Source: Micromonospora sp. WMMD1120
Lineage (GTDB): Bacteria; Actinomycetota; Actinomycetes; Mycobacteriales; Micromonosporaceae
Direction: 5' to 3'
Assembly (NCBI RefSeq): GCF_029626235.1
Contig: NZ_JARUBO010000005.1
Location: 583,501-647,500, forward strand
DNA: 64,000 bases
Made by a program: the position numbers and the translations under genes. The notes under the pieces were generated by a model. It saw nothing but the letters and a program-made list of their open reading frames with translations, did no database searches and had not been told where the DNA came from. Position 1 is the stretch's first letter. Each line of letters starts with the position of its first letter. Of the stretch, positions 34,493 through 43,703 are shown in pieces.

Positions 34493-34747
34493 CTACTGCT
34501 GCGGAACGATGCTGACGGTCTTGCGACCGCGCTTCGTGCCGAACAGGACCGAGCCGGCGGCCAGGGCGAACAGCGTGTCGTCGCCGCCACGGCCGACCAG
34601 GTCACCGGGGTGGAACTTGGTGCCACGCTGCCGGATGAGGATCTCACCGGCGCTGACGACCTGACCACCGAAGCGCTTCACGCCGAGTCGCTGGGCCGCG
34701 GAGTCACGACCGTTACGCGAGCTGGACGCACCCTTTTTGTGAGCCAT
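34493..34747 (-). CDS. rpmA: 50S ribosomal protein L27
   Basis: An 84-residue protein starting [48 protein letters not shown], the typical L27 sequence whose N-terminus reaches the peptidyl transferase centre. No Firmicutes-type N-terminal prosequence. Eleven bases downstream of rplU. Confidence 0.98.
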   Translation of the reverse strand: MAHKKGASSSRNGRDSAAQRLGVKRFGGQVVSAGEILIRQRGTKFHPGDLVGRGGDDTLFALAAGSVLFGTKRGRKTVSIVPQQ

Positions 34748-34758
34748 TGGAGGACGAC

Positions 34759-35073
34759 CTACTTCCCGCTGGAGATGCCGGTCACCTTGACCTGGGTCAA
34801 CGGCTGGCGGTGACCCTGGCGCTTGTGGTAGCCGGTCTTGTTCTTGAACTTGTGGATCCGGATCTTCGGGCCCTTGGTGTGCGCGGCGATCTCGCCGGAC
34901 ACCGCGACCTCGGCAAGCTTCGCCGCGTCGGTCACCAGGTCGTCACCGTCGACGAGGAGCACCGCGGTGAGCTTCACCGCGTCACCGGGGGCGCCGGCGA
35001 GCTTCTCGACCTCGATCACGTCGCCCTCGGCGACCTTGTACTGCTTGCCGCCGGTCTTGACGATCGCGTACAT
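34759..35073 (-). CDS. rplU: 50S ribosomal protein L21
   Basis: A 104-residue protein opening [25 protein letters not shown] and ending with the L21 signature [34 protein letters not shown] 35073 is the conserved start. First gene of rplU-rpmA(-obgE). The 166 bases upstream to the lipoprotein gene should hold the promoter and leader. Confidence 0.98.
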   Translation of the reverse strand: MYAIVKTGGKQYKVAEGDVIEVEKLAGAPGDAVKLTAVLLVDGDDLVTDAAKLAEVAVSGEIAAHTKGPKIRIHKFKNKTGYHKRQGHRQPLTQVKVTGISSGK

Positions 35074-35239
35074 CGGAGGCGCACTCCCTGTCGTTGAGTC
35101 TGCTGGCGGTCGTCCCCGCGGCGGCTCGCCGGGTAGCAGTGCACGGCGGCGCGGGCACACGGGAACTCGGCACACCAAAAGTGCGCCGCAGGCAAGAGTA
35201 CGCCATGGCCGGTCCGTACCCCAAACCGGGCCGCCCTGG

Positions 35240-35716
35240 TCAGCGCGCGCAGAGCTGGTCCAGGCGCTGCTGGAGTCGGTCGAGTTCGGTCTCGTCGATC
35301 GACCCGACGTCGACACCGAGTGCGGACACCTCGGCGCCGAGGTCGGTGAGAAGGGTCTTGAGCTGCGGATCGGTGGTCCGCTCCGACTGTTCCCGCAGCG
35401 CGGCCCGCCAGCCGGTCAGCGCCGCCTCGGCCCGTCCCCGGGCAGCCTCGGCCGTGCGGCTGTCCCCGGCGCCCGCCGCCGCGAGCGACCGACCCAGCTC
35501 CGCCACGTACGTCCGGACCGCCGTGGTGCTGGCCTGCTGCGCGGCGGCGCAGACCTGGCCGGCGGCACCGCCCGCCGCGCCGCTGGCCGGCGGTTCGGTT
35601 GGTGCGGGCGGGGTGCCACCAGCCGCCGAGCCGGCGGCCGGACCCGGGCCACCGCCCGTGGCGCATCCGGCAGCGAGCATGGTGAGCACCGCGGTGACGG
35701 CGAGCAGACGACGCAT
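35240..35716 (-). CDS. Putative lipoprotein with helical domain
   Basis: A 158-residue exported lipoprotein: signal [17 protein letters not shown] with the lipobox LAAGC, a Gly/Pro/Ala linker, then a helical domain ([30 protein letters not shown]...[38 protein letters not shown]) with two Cys that may form a disulfide. I start at ATG 35716 because GGAG lies five bases upstream; ATG 35722 has no spacing. Between rne and rplU on the same strand. Family not recognised. Confidence 0.8.
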   Translation of the reverse strand: MRRLLAVTAVLTMLAAGCATGGGPGPAAGSAAGGTPPAPTEPPASGAAGGAAGQVCAAAQQASTTAVRTYVAELGRSLAAAGAGDSRTAEAARGRAEAALTGWRAALREQSERTTDPQLKTLLTDLGAEVSALGVDVGSIDETELDRLQQRLDQLCAR

Positions 35717-35804
35717 CCTCATCTCCTGACCCGGGACGACGAAGCCCCTCCCCCGTCACTTTGCCGGGAAAGGGACCTCGTCAAACACCTGGCCGGTCAG
35801 GAGT

Positions 35805-38800
35805 TCAGGGTCGGGTCCTCCGCCGGGCGCCACCCCGACGCGACCGGCGACGACCGGCGCCCGCCTCGGCGCTCTCCTCGTCGCCCTCACCGTCGCCGAG
35901 CGCGTCCGGGTCGTCCGCCGCGGCCAGCCGGGCCGACTCACCCTGCTGGCTGTCGGAGATCGCCGGTGCGGCCGCGGTGTCCGACTCGTAGCGGGACAGG
36001 TCGTAACCCATGGTGTCGGTGTAGTCGTCCGGTTCGGTGGTGGTGGTGTCGGTGTCGGTGTCGACCACCTCGACCACGGTCCGCTCGGCCGACGCGTTCT
36101 TGCGGGCCCGGCGGCGGGACGAGGAGCCGCCCTGCTCGGCGGCCGGGGCGGCCACCGACGAGGCGACCGCCTTGACCTTCTCCCCCGCACCGGCCGCGCG
36201 CGGCTTCTCCGGCACCGGCTCGGTGTGGATGATGACGCCCCGACCCTTGCAGCACTCGCAGGTCTCGCTGAACGCCTCCAGCAGCCCCGCGCCGATCCGC
36301 TTCCGGGTCATCTGCACCAGACCGAGCGAGGTGATCTCGGTGACCTGGTGCTTGGTGCGGTCCCGGCCCAGGCACTCGGTGAGTCGACGCAGCACCAGCT
36401 CACGGTTCGACTCCAGCACCATGTCGATGAAGTCGATCACCACGATGCCGCCGATGTCGCGCAGCCGGAGTTGGCGGACGATCTCCTCCGCCGCCTCCAG
36501 GTTGTTGCGGGTGACGGTCTCCTCCAGGTTGCCCCCGGAACCGGTGTACTTGCCGGTGTTGACGTCGACCACCGTCATCGCCTCGGTCCGGTCGATCACC
36601 AGCGAGCCACCGGAGGGCAGGAAGACCTTGCGGTCCAGGCCCTTGATGATCTGCTCGTCGATCCGGTACTCGGCGAAGACGTCGCTCGTGCCGACGTGCC
36701 GACGCACCCTGTCGACCAGGTCCGGGGAGACGTGCGACAGGTACGACTCGACCATGTCGTACGCCTGCTCGCCCTCGATCACCAGCTCGCGGAAGTCCTC
36801 GTTGAAGAGGTCCCGGACCACCCGGATGACCAGGTCGGGCTCGCCGTAGAGCAGCACCGGGGCACCACCCTCGGCGGCCTTGGCCTGGATGTCCTCCCAC
36901 TGCGCCTGCAGCCGCTTGACGTCCCGGGCCAGCTCGTCCTCGGTGGCGCCCTCGGCGGCCGTCCGGACGATCACGCCGGCGCCGTCCGGAACCAGCTTCT
37001 TGAGGACGTCCCGCAGCCGCTTGCGCTCGTTGTCCGGCAGCTTGCGGCTGATCCCCGAGGCGTTGCCGTTGGGCACGTAGACCAGGTGCCGCCCGGAGAG
37101 CGCGATGTGGCTGGTCAACCGGGCGCCCTTGTGCCCGATCGGGTCCTTGGTGACCTGGACCAGCACCGAGTCGCCGGAGCGCAGCGCCTGCTCGATCGAA
37201 CGGGCCCGCCCCTCCAGGCCGGTGGTGTCCCAGTTGACCTCGCCGGCGTAGAGCACCGCGTTGCGGCCCCGACCGACGTCGACGAACGCCGCCTCCATGC
37301 TGGGGAGCACGTTCTGCACCTTGCCCAGGTACACGTTGCCGGCCATGGTCCCGGCGGAGTTGCGGGTCACGTAGTGCTCGACCAGCACGCCGTCCTCCAG
37401 GACGGCGATCTGGGTGCGGTCGCCGCGCTGCCGTACGGCCATCACCCGGTCGACGGCCTCCCGCCGCGCCAGGAACTCCGACTCGCTGAGGATCGGCGGA
37501 CGGGTACGCCGCTGCTCCCGACCGTCCCGGCGGCGCTGGCGCTTGGCCTCCAGCCGGGTCGAGCCGGACACACCCTGCACCTCGTCCACGGTCCGACGCG
37601 GCTCGCGGATCTTGACCACGGTCGGCACACCGTCGTCGGCGGCGCCCTCGGTGTCACCGGAGCCCCGGCGACGACGACGGCGACGGCGACGGGTCAAACC
37701 GTCCCCGCCCTCGGACTCCTCGTCCTCGTCACCCTCCGCCTCGGCGGTTTCCTCCTCGTCGGCCTGCGCGGCCTCCTCGGACTCCTCGTCCTCGGCGTCG
37801 TCGGCGCCGCCCTTGCCCCGGCCCCGGCCGCGGCGACCACGCCGGCGGCGGCGACGCGCGGCGGCGCTGTCCTCGTCGTCCTCGTCCGTCTCGGCGGCCT
37901 CGTCGGCCTCCTCGGTCGGCTCCTCCTCGGCCTCGACCGCCTCGACGGGCTCCGCCGGCTCGGCGTCCCGGCGCGCGCGCCGACGGCGGCGGGACGGCTC
38001 GGCGACCTCCTCGGCGGCCGGCTCCTCGGCCACCGGGGCCGGCTCGGCCGGTCGGGTCACCGGCACGGCGTCCGGCTGGGGCGCCATGAACAGCACGGTG
38101 GGGGCGGAGAGCGCGGCCCGCCGACGACGGGTACGCGGCTGCTCCGGCTCGACCTCGGCCGGCTCGTTCGGCTCATCCGTCACACCGGGTACCGACACAC
38201 CCGGCGGCACCTCTCCGGAGCTCCCCCGCGCGCCGCTGCTCCACCCGGGGTCGGGGGCCGTCGCGCTCGGCGCGGTGTCCGTACCGGTCGCCTCGGCCTC
38301 GGCCTCGCGTAGGTCGGAGGCCGCCGGCTCCTCGACCGCGGCTGGCTCCTCGACCGCGGCCACCTCCTCGGCGGCGGGCGGCTCCTCGACGACCGGCGGG
38401 GTGGCCTTCTTGCGTCGGGTACGCGTCACCTTGACCGGCGGAACCACCTCGGCCGAGGCCGGCTCGGCGGAGGCCGCGACCAGCGGCTCCTCGGCGGTCG
38501 TCTCGACGGCGGCGGCCTTGCGGCGACGCCGGGGGGTCTTCGGGGGAGCTTCCAGGTCACCCGAGATCGGGGCGAAGACCTCCGCCTGCGGCGACTCGGC
38601 ACTGCCGGCGCTCCCGGTGGACGCCTCGACCGGCGCCTCGGTCTGTTCCGGCTTGATGAGCGGGGCCGCGCGACGTCGGGTCGCCCGGGTACGCCGCACC
38701 GGCGCGGCCGGCTCGGCGGCCTCCGCGCCAGCGGCACCCTCCGCCCCAGCGGCACCCTCCGGGCCAGCGGCACCCTCCGCCCCAGCGGCACCCTCCGGGC

Positions 38801-38978
38801 CAGCGGCACCCTCCGGGCCAGCGGCGCCCTCCGCGCCAGCCGGCTCCAGCGGAGCCGAACCGGCAGCCGTGGTGGGAGGCGTACCGGTGGTGCTGTCAGC
38901 CGTGCTGCTCTGGTCGGCGGTCTCGCCGGCCGGCTGTGAACCGGTCCGTTCGCCGCCCTCGGGCTCGTTCTCGAGCAT
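35805..38978 (-). CDS. rne: Ribonuclease E/G with large acidic/repetitive N-terminus
   Basis: A 1057-residue endoribonuclease for rRNA maturation and mRNA decay. Residues 1-500 are low complexity: AEGAAGPEGAAG repeats, then alternating acidic and Arg/Lys-rich stretches (RRRRRRGRRGRGRGKG). The catalytic half begins near 560 with VLVEHYVTRNSAGTMAGNVYLGKVQNVLPSMEAAFVDVGRGRNAVLYAGEV (S1 domain) and includes VDVNTGKYTG, IDFIDMVLESNRELVLRRL and the zinc-link CECCKGRG. The disordered tail is RNA/protein-binding in relatives. ATG 38978 has GGAG eight bases upstream. Confidence 0.96.
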   Translation of the reverse strand: MLENEPEGGERTGSQPAGETADQSSTADSTTGTPPTTAAGSAPLEPAGAEGAAGPEGAAGPEGAAGAEGAAGPEGAAGAEGAAGAEAAEPAAPVRRTRATRRRAAPLIKPEQTEAPVEASTGSAGSAESPQAEVFAPISGDLEAPPKTPRRRRKAAAVETTAEEPLVAASAEPASAEVVPPVKVTRTRRKKATPPVVEEPPAAEEVAAVEEPAAVEEPAASDLREAEAEATGTDTAPSATAPDPGWSSGARGSSGEVPPGVSVPGVTDEPNEPAEVEPEQPRTRRRRAALSAPTVLFMAPQPDAVPVTRPAEPAPVAEEPAAEEVAEPSRRRRRARRDAEPAEPVEAVEAEEEPTEEADEAAETDEDDEDSAAARRRRRRGRRGRGRGKGGADDAEDEESEEAAQADEEETAEAEGDEDEESEGGDGLTRRRRRRRRRGSGDTEGAADDGVPTVVKIREPRRTVDEVQGVSGSTRLEAKRQRRRDGREQRRTRPPILSESEFLARREAVDRVMAVRQRGDRTQIAVLEDGVLVEHYVTRNSAGTMAGNVYLGKVQNVLPSMEAAFVDVGRGRNAVLYAGEVNWDTTGLEGRARSIEQALRSGDSVLVQVTKDPIGHKGARLTSHIALSGRHLVYVPNGNASGISRKLPDNERKRLRDVLKKLVPDGAGVIVRTAAEGATEDELARDVKRLQAQWEDIQAKAAEGGAPVLLYGEPDLVIRVVRDLFNEDFRELVIEGEQAYDMVESYLSHVSPDLVDRVRRHVGTSDVFAEYRIDEQIIKGLDRKVFLPSGGSLVIDRTEAMTVVDVNTGKYTGSGGNLEETVTRNNLEAAEEIVRQLRLRDIGGIVVIDFIDMVLESNRELVLRRLTECLGRDRTKHQVTEITSLGLVQMTRKRIGAGLLEAFSETCECCKGRGVIIHTEPVPEKPRAAGAGEKVKAVASSVAAPAAEQGGSSSRRRARKNASAERTVVEVVDTDTDTTTTEPDDYTDTMGYDLSRYESDTAAAPAISDSQQGESARLAAADDPDALGDGEGDEESAEAGAGRRRSRRGGARRRTRP

Positions 38979-39109
38979 GGACGTTCTCCAGTTCTGGCTG
39001 CCCCGGGCGCGGGTGAGCGCTGCCACGCAGGGTCGCCGCAAAAGTGTTTCCGCCGGGCGCGCGTGGTGCGCGACCGCCGAAGTCTGCCTGCCAGAGCACC
39101 GACCGTCGG

Positions 39110-39886
39110 TCAGTGCCCAACGATGGCTGCCCCGCCGCGGTCCGCATCCAACGGATCCACGATCGCACCCTGCGCGGTCAACGTGCCCTGAGCCAGCCGG
39201 GTCACCCTCGGCGCAACCGGCGGCTCCAGGTCGGCCACCACGCGGAGGCCGGAAAGGACGTCATCGGGCCGTACGGACGGGGTGACCTGCCGCACGACCA
39301 GTTCGAGTATCGCACACGGTACGACCGGCGCCCCGGAAGGCGTCGGCGCAGGCGCCGACACATCGATCGATATCACTGCTGCACGGGCGTCGAAGGTCCG
39401 TCGGCCCTGCTTGGTCATCCGCTCGACCAACACCTCGTCGGCCGCCACGAACGCGTCCACGGCGGCGCGCGCCACGGCCGGGTCGACCTCCGGCAACTCG
39501 ATGTGCCAGTGCGACGCCTCGATCCGGTCCGGCAGACTGCCCCCCTCGGCGATCACCGCGTCCAGCACGTCCAGCCCGGGCGAGAGCGCGGCGTCCAACG
39601 CGGCACGCAGCGCCTCCGGGTCGACCGGCGACTGAAGACCGATCTCCAGGTATTCCGCCTCGCTCGCCACCCCGGTGGGTGCGGCGCTGGCGTAGGAGAT
39701 CTTCGGGTGCGGGGTGAAACCCTGGGAGAAGGCGATCGGCACAGCGGCCCGGCGCAGCGCGCGCTCGAACGCCCGGGCGAAGTCCCGGTGCGAGGTGAAT
39801 CGCAGCGGGCCGCGCTTGGCGTACCGGATGCGGACGCGCTGGACGACCGGCGCCTGGCCGCCCTCGGGTTGAGGCTTTCTGGCGAT
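39110..39886 (-). CDS. TIGR03936 family radical-SAM-linked protein (probable ATC start)
   Basis: The DUF2344 partner of TIGR03960 radical-SAM proteins. Core: RIRYAKRGPLRFTSHRDFARAFERALRRAAVPIAFSQGFTPHPKISYASAAPTGVASEAEYLEI. The family usually begins about 20 residues before this with a MARKPQPEG-like sequence. Here the matching codon is ATC (39886-39884) followed by GCCAGAAAGCCTCAA, with GAGGAG ideally placed seven bases upstream. No ATG, GTG or TTG exists between there and the core; the nearest ATG in frame is at 40009, with no ribosome binding site. I therefore use ATC (258 residues). Role unknown, possibly tRNA or rRNA modification. Confidence 0.85.
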   Translation of the reverse strand: MARKPQPEGGQAPVVQRVRIRYAKRGPLRFTSHRDFARAFERALRRAAVPIAFSQGFTPHPKISYASAAPTGVASEAEYLEIGLQSPVDPEALRAALDAALSPGLDVLDAVIAEGGSLPDRIEASHWHIELPEVDPAVARAAVDAFVAADEVLVERMTKQGRRTFDARAAVISIDVSAPAPTPSGAPVVPCAILELVVRQVTPSVRPDDVLSGLRVVADLEPPVAPRVTRLAQGTLTAQGAIVDPLDADRGGAAIVGH

Positions 39887-40076
39887 CGTGGGCTCCTCGA
39901 CGTGTGCCTGCGTGTCCGCCCATCCTGACGCAGGGCCGACGAGGACGGGCAGCCGGGGCTGTCGATTCTCCCCGACAGAAGGGCACGAACCGGTCGACGA
40001 GGTCGCCATCGCCACTGTCCGGGTCGCCGGCCGGCCGGCGACCCGAAGGTTACCGGCCGACCGCACACACGACCGG

Positions 40077-41429
40077 TTACCGCTCCCGTGGCGGGGCGGG
40101 CGGCGGACCACCCTGCGGCCCGTACCCGGGAGGCGGCCCATACCCGGGAGGCGGGGCGTAGCCGGAGGGCGGGGCGTAGCCCGATGGCGGCGCGTACGAC
40201 GGGTGGGCGTCGGAGGTCGCCTGATCGAGAAGATGGTCCGGCACGTCTGCGGCGCGGGCCGCCTCCCGCCGGTACCGACGGCGGTTCCAGATCAGGAAGA
40301 CCGCCAGACCCAGCAGCAACACCAGCACCACGGCGACACCGATGACCACGACCATGACCTGCTGGTCGGTCGGACCGCCGCGATCACCGTGCTGGGTGAC
40401 GTCGAACTCCTCGTCCGCGCCCCCGGTACGGGCCGGGCCCGGCTCGGTCGCCGCGGTCGCGTCGAGCAGCGGGTTGACAGTGACCGCCGGCACGTTGGCG
40501 GTGAGCGCCCGTACCGGGTCGATCACCCCGAAGCCGTACTGCGGGTCCCGGCCGGCAGGGCCGGCGTCCCGTGCGGTCCGGATGATCCGGTTGATCACGC
40601 CCGGAGCGTTGAGATCCGGATACTTCGCCCGGATCAGCGCGGCGAGACCGGAGACGATAGCGGTGGAGTCGGAGGTGCCGTCGCCCCAGCCGTAGCCCTT
40701 CTCGTTGGTGATGTTGTAGATGCCGTCACCGGGAGCGGCGACCACCGCCTCCGGCCCTCGGGCCGATCCGGACCAGAACGAGCCGCCCCTGGTCGTCCCG
40801 GTCACCGCGATCACCCCGGGTGTGTTGGCCGGGCTGACGACGGCGACGTCACCGTCGGCCGTGTTGCCGGCCGAGGCGACCAGGACGACGTCACGGTCCA
40901 GTGCGTACGCGATCGCGCTCGCCTCGTCCGGGCTGGTGGGGCCCTTGCTCCCGACGGACATGTTGATCACCTTGGCGCCGCCGTCGACAGCCATCCGGAT
41001 GCCGAGCGCCACCGCCGCGTCGCTGTGCGGCTCGCTGCCCTTGCGCAGCTTGATGGGCAGGATCTTCGCCCCGGGAGCGATGCCGTCCACCCCGTCCCGG
41101 CTCGCCTTCGCCGCGATGATGCCGGCCATGTGCGTGCCGTGCCCGTTCTCGTCGGAGCGGCCGTCACCGGACGCGCCGTAGCTGCGCCCACCCGCCAGCA
41201 CCTGACCACGCAGGTCAGGGTGGGTGGCCTCGACGCCGGTGTCGAGCACGGCGACGACCACACCCCGCCCGGTGGAGATCTCGTGCGCCTGGTCGATCCG
41301 CAGCTCGTCCAGATACCACTGCTCGGCGCGCCGGGGCGCGGCAGCCGCCGGTTGGGCGGCCCCGACCACCAGGAAGCCGGCCAGCAGGCAGGCGACCACC
41401 GGCCGGAGCGTTCCGACGTTCACCCTCAT
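40077..41429 (-). CDS. Mycosin-type S8 serine protease (T7SS-associated)
   Basis: A 450-residue membrane-bound subtilase. Signal sequence LRPVVACLLAGFLVVGAAQPAAAA, then catalytic Asp63 (AVLDTG), His97 (ENGHGTHMAG) and Ser253 (GDGTSDSTA), a linker, C-terminal membrane span VMVVVIGVAVVLVLLLGLAVFLIW and a cytoplasmic tail of GYAPPSGYAPPPGYGPPPGYG repeats. This is the MycP architecture of type VII (ESX) secretion systems. ATG 41429 has GAGGA seven bases upstream and lies 10 bases from the previous stop; the longer frame overlaps that gene. Triad intact. EccB, EccC, EccD and EccE are not in the window. Confidence 0.9.
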   Translation of the reverse strand: MRVNVGTLRPVVACLLAGFLVVGAAQPAAAAPRRAEQWYLDELRIDQAHEISTGRGVVVAVLDTGVEATHPDLRGQVLAGGRSYGASGDGRSDENGHGTHMAGIIAAKASRDGVDGIAPGAKILPIKLRKGSEPHSDAAVALGIRMAVDGGAKVINMSVGSKGPTSPDEASAIAYALDRDVVLVASAGNTADGDVAVVSPANTPGVIAVTGTTRGGSFWSGSARGPEAVVAAPGDGIYNITNEKGYGWGDGTSDSTAIVSGLAALIRAKYPDLNAPGVINRIIRTARDAGPAGRDPQYGFGVIDPVRALTANVPAVTVNPLLDATAATEPGPARTGGADEEFDVTQHGDRGGPTDQQVMVVVIGVAVVLVLLLGLAVFLIWNRRRYRREAARAADVPDHLLDQATSDAHPSYAPPSGYAPPSGYAPPPGYGPPPGYGPQGGPPPAPPRER

Positions 41430-41439
41430 TCGTCCATCC

Positions 41440-42936
41440 TCATCGAAGGACACCGGGGGACGCACCGTCACCAGGGCCCCACGGATCGTCGTCCTCAGTC
41501 AACCACGACGAGTGCTCCGAGCCGCCGCCACCACCGTGCCCGGCAGCGCCCGCGCCGCCCATCATGCCGCCGCCCATCACCCCGGCGCCGCCGAGTCCCG
41601 CACCACCACGCGCGCCGCCGGCCACTCCGGCGCCGCCCGCCATCCCGGCGCCGCCAGCGCCGGCGGCGGTACGCAGCGCGTTCGCCGCGCTCGTCATCGG
41701 TGGCAGCTTCCCGTTGCCGCCGCCCACCATGCCGGGGATGCCGCCGACGCCGATCCCGCCGCCCGCGCCCAGGCCACCGCCCGCGCCGATCCCGCCGGCC
41801 GAGCCCACTCCCGCACCGCCGCCGAAACCGCCGCCGGCGCCACCGAGACCGGCGCTGCCGACCCCGCCGCCGCCGATGCCGCCACCCAGGCCGCCCACGC
41901 CGGTCGGGCCGGCGCCGGCCAGGCCGCTGCTGTAGCCGTCGTCGATGCCCGGGTAGCCGGCACCGGTCGACGGGGGCGTCAGCTGACCGGTGTCACCGGC
42001 GGAGTAGCCGTCGTCGAGGCCACCGGGCCCGGTCGGGGAGAACGGGCCGCCGGTCGACGTCGGGCCACCACCGGTGTCGCCGATACCCGGTGGCGTGCTG
42101 CCGATCGACGGGCCCCCGCCACCGATGTCGGACTTCCCGCCGAAGTCACCGCCACCGATGTCGGGCCGACCCGTCGGCGGGACCCGGGGGTCGCGTTCGA
42201 AATCGTCCATGATCCCGCCGTCGTTCGGGCCGGTGACGGTGAGCTTGGGACGCTCGGTGTAGACCGCCTGGGGCAACGGCGCCATCGCCGTGTTCGCGGC
42301 CTGCTGATTGTCCCGGTACCAGTTGTCCAGGTGGGCCTGGGTGTCCCACCAGCCGCCGCGCTTCTGGTCGCCGGCCTGACCGTCGACCTTCATCGTCGCT
42401 TCCAGGTCGTCGGCCTTGTCGCGGAACGCGCCGTCGGCGTACGACGCCGGGTTGTTCTGGTAGTCCTGACGCAGCGCGGCGAGGAAGCCGGTCGAGCTCT
42501 CGCCGTCCCGGGCGTCGTCCAGCTCGGTGCCGTTGGGCAGGCTCCACTCGTTGATGCCGAAGTCGTCCATCAGCGGGATCGGGATCGTGGCGACCGTCTT
42601 GCGGATGTCGCCCTCGATCCGCGTCAACGCGCCACTGACATTGGTCGCGTCGGTGATCAGATCCTCGATCTGCTTGCCGATCGTGCCCAGGTGCTCGCGG
42701 TACGCGTCACCACCGCTGCCCTTCCAGCCGGCGAGCATCCCGGGCAGGCCACCGACGTGCGGGCGTTCCTGGCCGGTCGCGATCGGACCGACGAACGAGC
42801 GGCCGACGAGCGCGTCCCGTAGCTGTTGCAGACCGCTGGAGAGGTTGCTCCAACCCGCTCCGACCGATCCGACGGTGTCCGGGTCCGCGGAGAGCGTCAC
42901 CTCGCGCACGCACCGCTCCCAGGTTCCTCCAGCCAT
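41440..42936 (-). CDS. WXG100-like N-terminus with PPE-like glycine-rich C-terminus
   Basis: A 498-residue protein. Residues 1-130 are helical with a WxG motif (GMLAGWKGSGGDAYREHLGTIGKQIEDLITDATNVSGALTRIEGDIRKTV, Trp71-Gly73), as in WXG100/PPE substrates of type VII secretion. The middle part is charged (DDARDGESSTGFLAALRQDYQNN). The C-terminal 230 residues are Gly-rich (GGLGGGIGGGGVGSAGLGGAGGGFGGG) and end HSSWLTEDDDPWGPGDGASPG. ATG 42936 has GAGGGGGA upstream. Between the helical Esx-like gene and mycosin, each gap being about 10 bases. Likely secreted or cell-surface (inference). Confidence 0.8.
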   Translation of the reverse strand: MAGGTWERCVREVTLSADPDTVGSVGAGWSNLSSGLQQLRDALVGRSFVGPIATGQERPHVGGLPGMLAGWKGSGGDAYREHLGTIGKQIEDLITDATNVSGALTRIEGDIRKTVATIPIPLMDDFGINEWSLPNGTELDDARDGESSTGFLAALRQDYQNNPASYADGAFRDKADDLEATMKVDGQAGDQKRGGWWDTQAHLDNWYRDNQQAANTAMAPLPQAVYTERPKLTVTGPNDGGIMDDFERDPRVPPTGRPDIGGGDFGGKSDIGGGGPSIGSTPPGIGDTGGGPTSTGGPFSPTGPGGLDDGYSAGDTGQLTPPSTGAGYPGIDDGYSSGLAGAGPTGVGGLGGGIGGGGVGSAGLGGAGGGFGGGAGVGSAGGIGAGGGLGAGGGIGVGGIPGMVGGGNGKLPPMTSAANALRTAAGAGGAGMAGGAGVAGGARGGAGLGGAGVMGGGMMGGAGAAGHGGGGGSEHSSWLTEDDDPWGPGDGASPGVLR

Positions 42937-42946
42937 GACGTCCCCC

Positions 42947-43387
42947 TCAGGCCGTGTATGGATAGGTGGGCGCGCCGCCGGCGGTGGGCGGCGGGGCCGC
43001 CGACTCCAGCAGCCGTTCGATCTCCTTGCCGTTGGCGCCGTTGCGCGCCTCGGTGTCGCGGAACGCCTTGGCGATGTCCTCGGTGCCCTCCTTCAGCGCG
43101 GCGAGCTTCTGGGAGAGCGTCGTGAGGTGCGCTTCCATGTTCGCCGTGGACGTCTCCAGGGCCCGCCACTGCATGCGGGCGTCCTCGTACGCGCCGAAGG
43201 GGGTGCCGTTCGGGACGGTCTGGGCGTTGTTGCTGTCGCCCTTCATCCGCTCCTTGATGCGCTCCATCTCGTACTTGAGCGTGTCGTCGATGTACTGCTT
43301 CAGCCGCTCGACGTACGTGGCGGCGGCGTCCAGGTCCTCGACTGTGACGTGCAGATCGCCGATGTTCGGCGGCGGGATGCTCCCCAT
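42947..43387 (-). CDS. Esx/PE-like helical protein
   Basis: A 146-residue all-helical protein: DLHVTVEDLDAAATYVERLKQYIDDTLKYEMERIKERMKGDSNNAQTVPNGTPFGAYEDARMQWRALETSTANMEAHLTTLSQKLAALKEGTEDIAKAFRDTEARNGANGKEIERLLESAA. Two long helices around a turn and a MQWRAL segment where WXG proteins have their motif suggest an Esx or PE-type partner of the next protein. First gene of the three-gene set; a hairpin upstream separates it from the radical-SAM gene. Homology to Esx is inferred from pattern and context, not certain. Confidence 0.72.
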   Translation of the reverse strand: MGSIPPPNIGDLHVTVEDLDAAATYVERLKQYIDDTLKYEMERIKERMKGDSNNAQTVPNGTPFGAYEDARMQWRALETSTANMEAHLTTLSQKLAALKEGTEDIAKAFRDTEARNGANGKEIERLLESAAPPPTAGGAPTYPYTA

Positions 43388-43553
43388 GCGCTTGCTCCCC
43401 CGTCCCCCGGCCGGCCGGGTCGGTCCATGTCAGACGCAGCGTATCGAGTCCCACCTAGTCGAGGCAGCCCCACTGCCACCAGTTGACAGCGATGACGATC
43501 GATCAATTGCCGTGCACCGCGACGGCGGCCGTATGTCGGGGGCCCAACCAGCG

Positions 43554-43584
43554 CCAACGGGTCCGCGAGACGCGGACCCGTTGG
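43554..43584 (-). terminator. Hairpin between TIGR03960 gene and the Esx-like set
   Basis: Perfect 14-bp stem CCAACGGGTCCGCG with a 3-base AGA loop, 120 bases past the radical-SAM stop codon. It marks the end of that transcript, so the Esx-like genes should have their own promoter in 43388-43553. The 43388-43703 interval holds this hairpin and the 19-bp repeats, but no gene. Confidence 0.75.
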
Positions 43585-43612
43585 GCGACATGTCGGATGT
43601 GGAGGGTGGCGG

Positions 43613-43669
43613 GCACCACCAGGCCGAAGAGGCACCACCAGGCCGAAGAGGCACCACCAGGCCGAACAG
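43613..43669. repeat. 19-bp tandem repeat, three copies
   Basis: Unit GCACCACCAGGCCGAAGAG at 43613, 43632 and 43651 (last with one change). It lies between the radical-SAM stop codon and the hairpin. Period equals that of the arrays at 16667 and 28557, but the sequences differ. Confidence 0.75.
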
Positions 43670-43703
43670 GCACCGCCGCGCGGAGAAGGCGGCGGCCGAC
43701 CGG

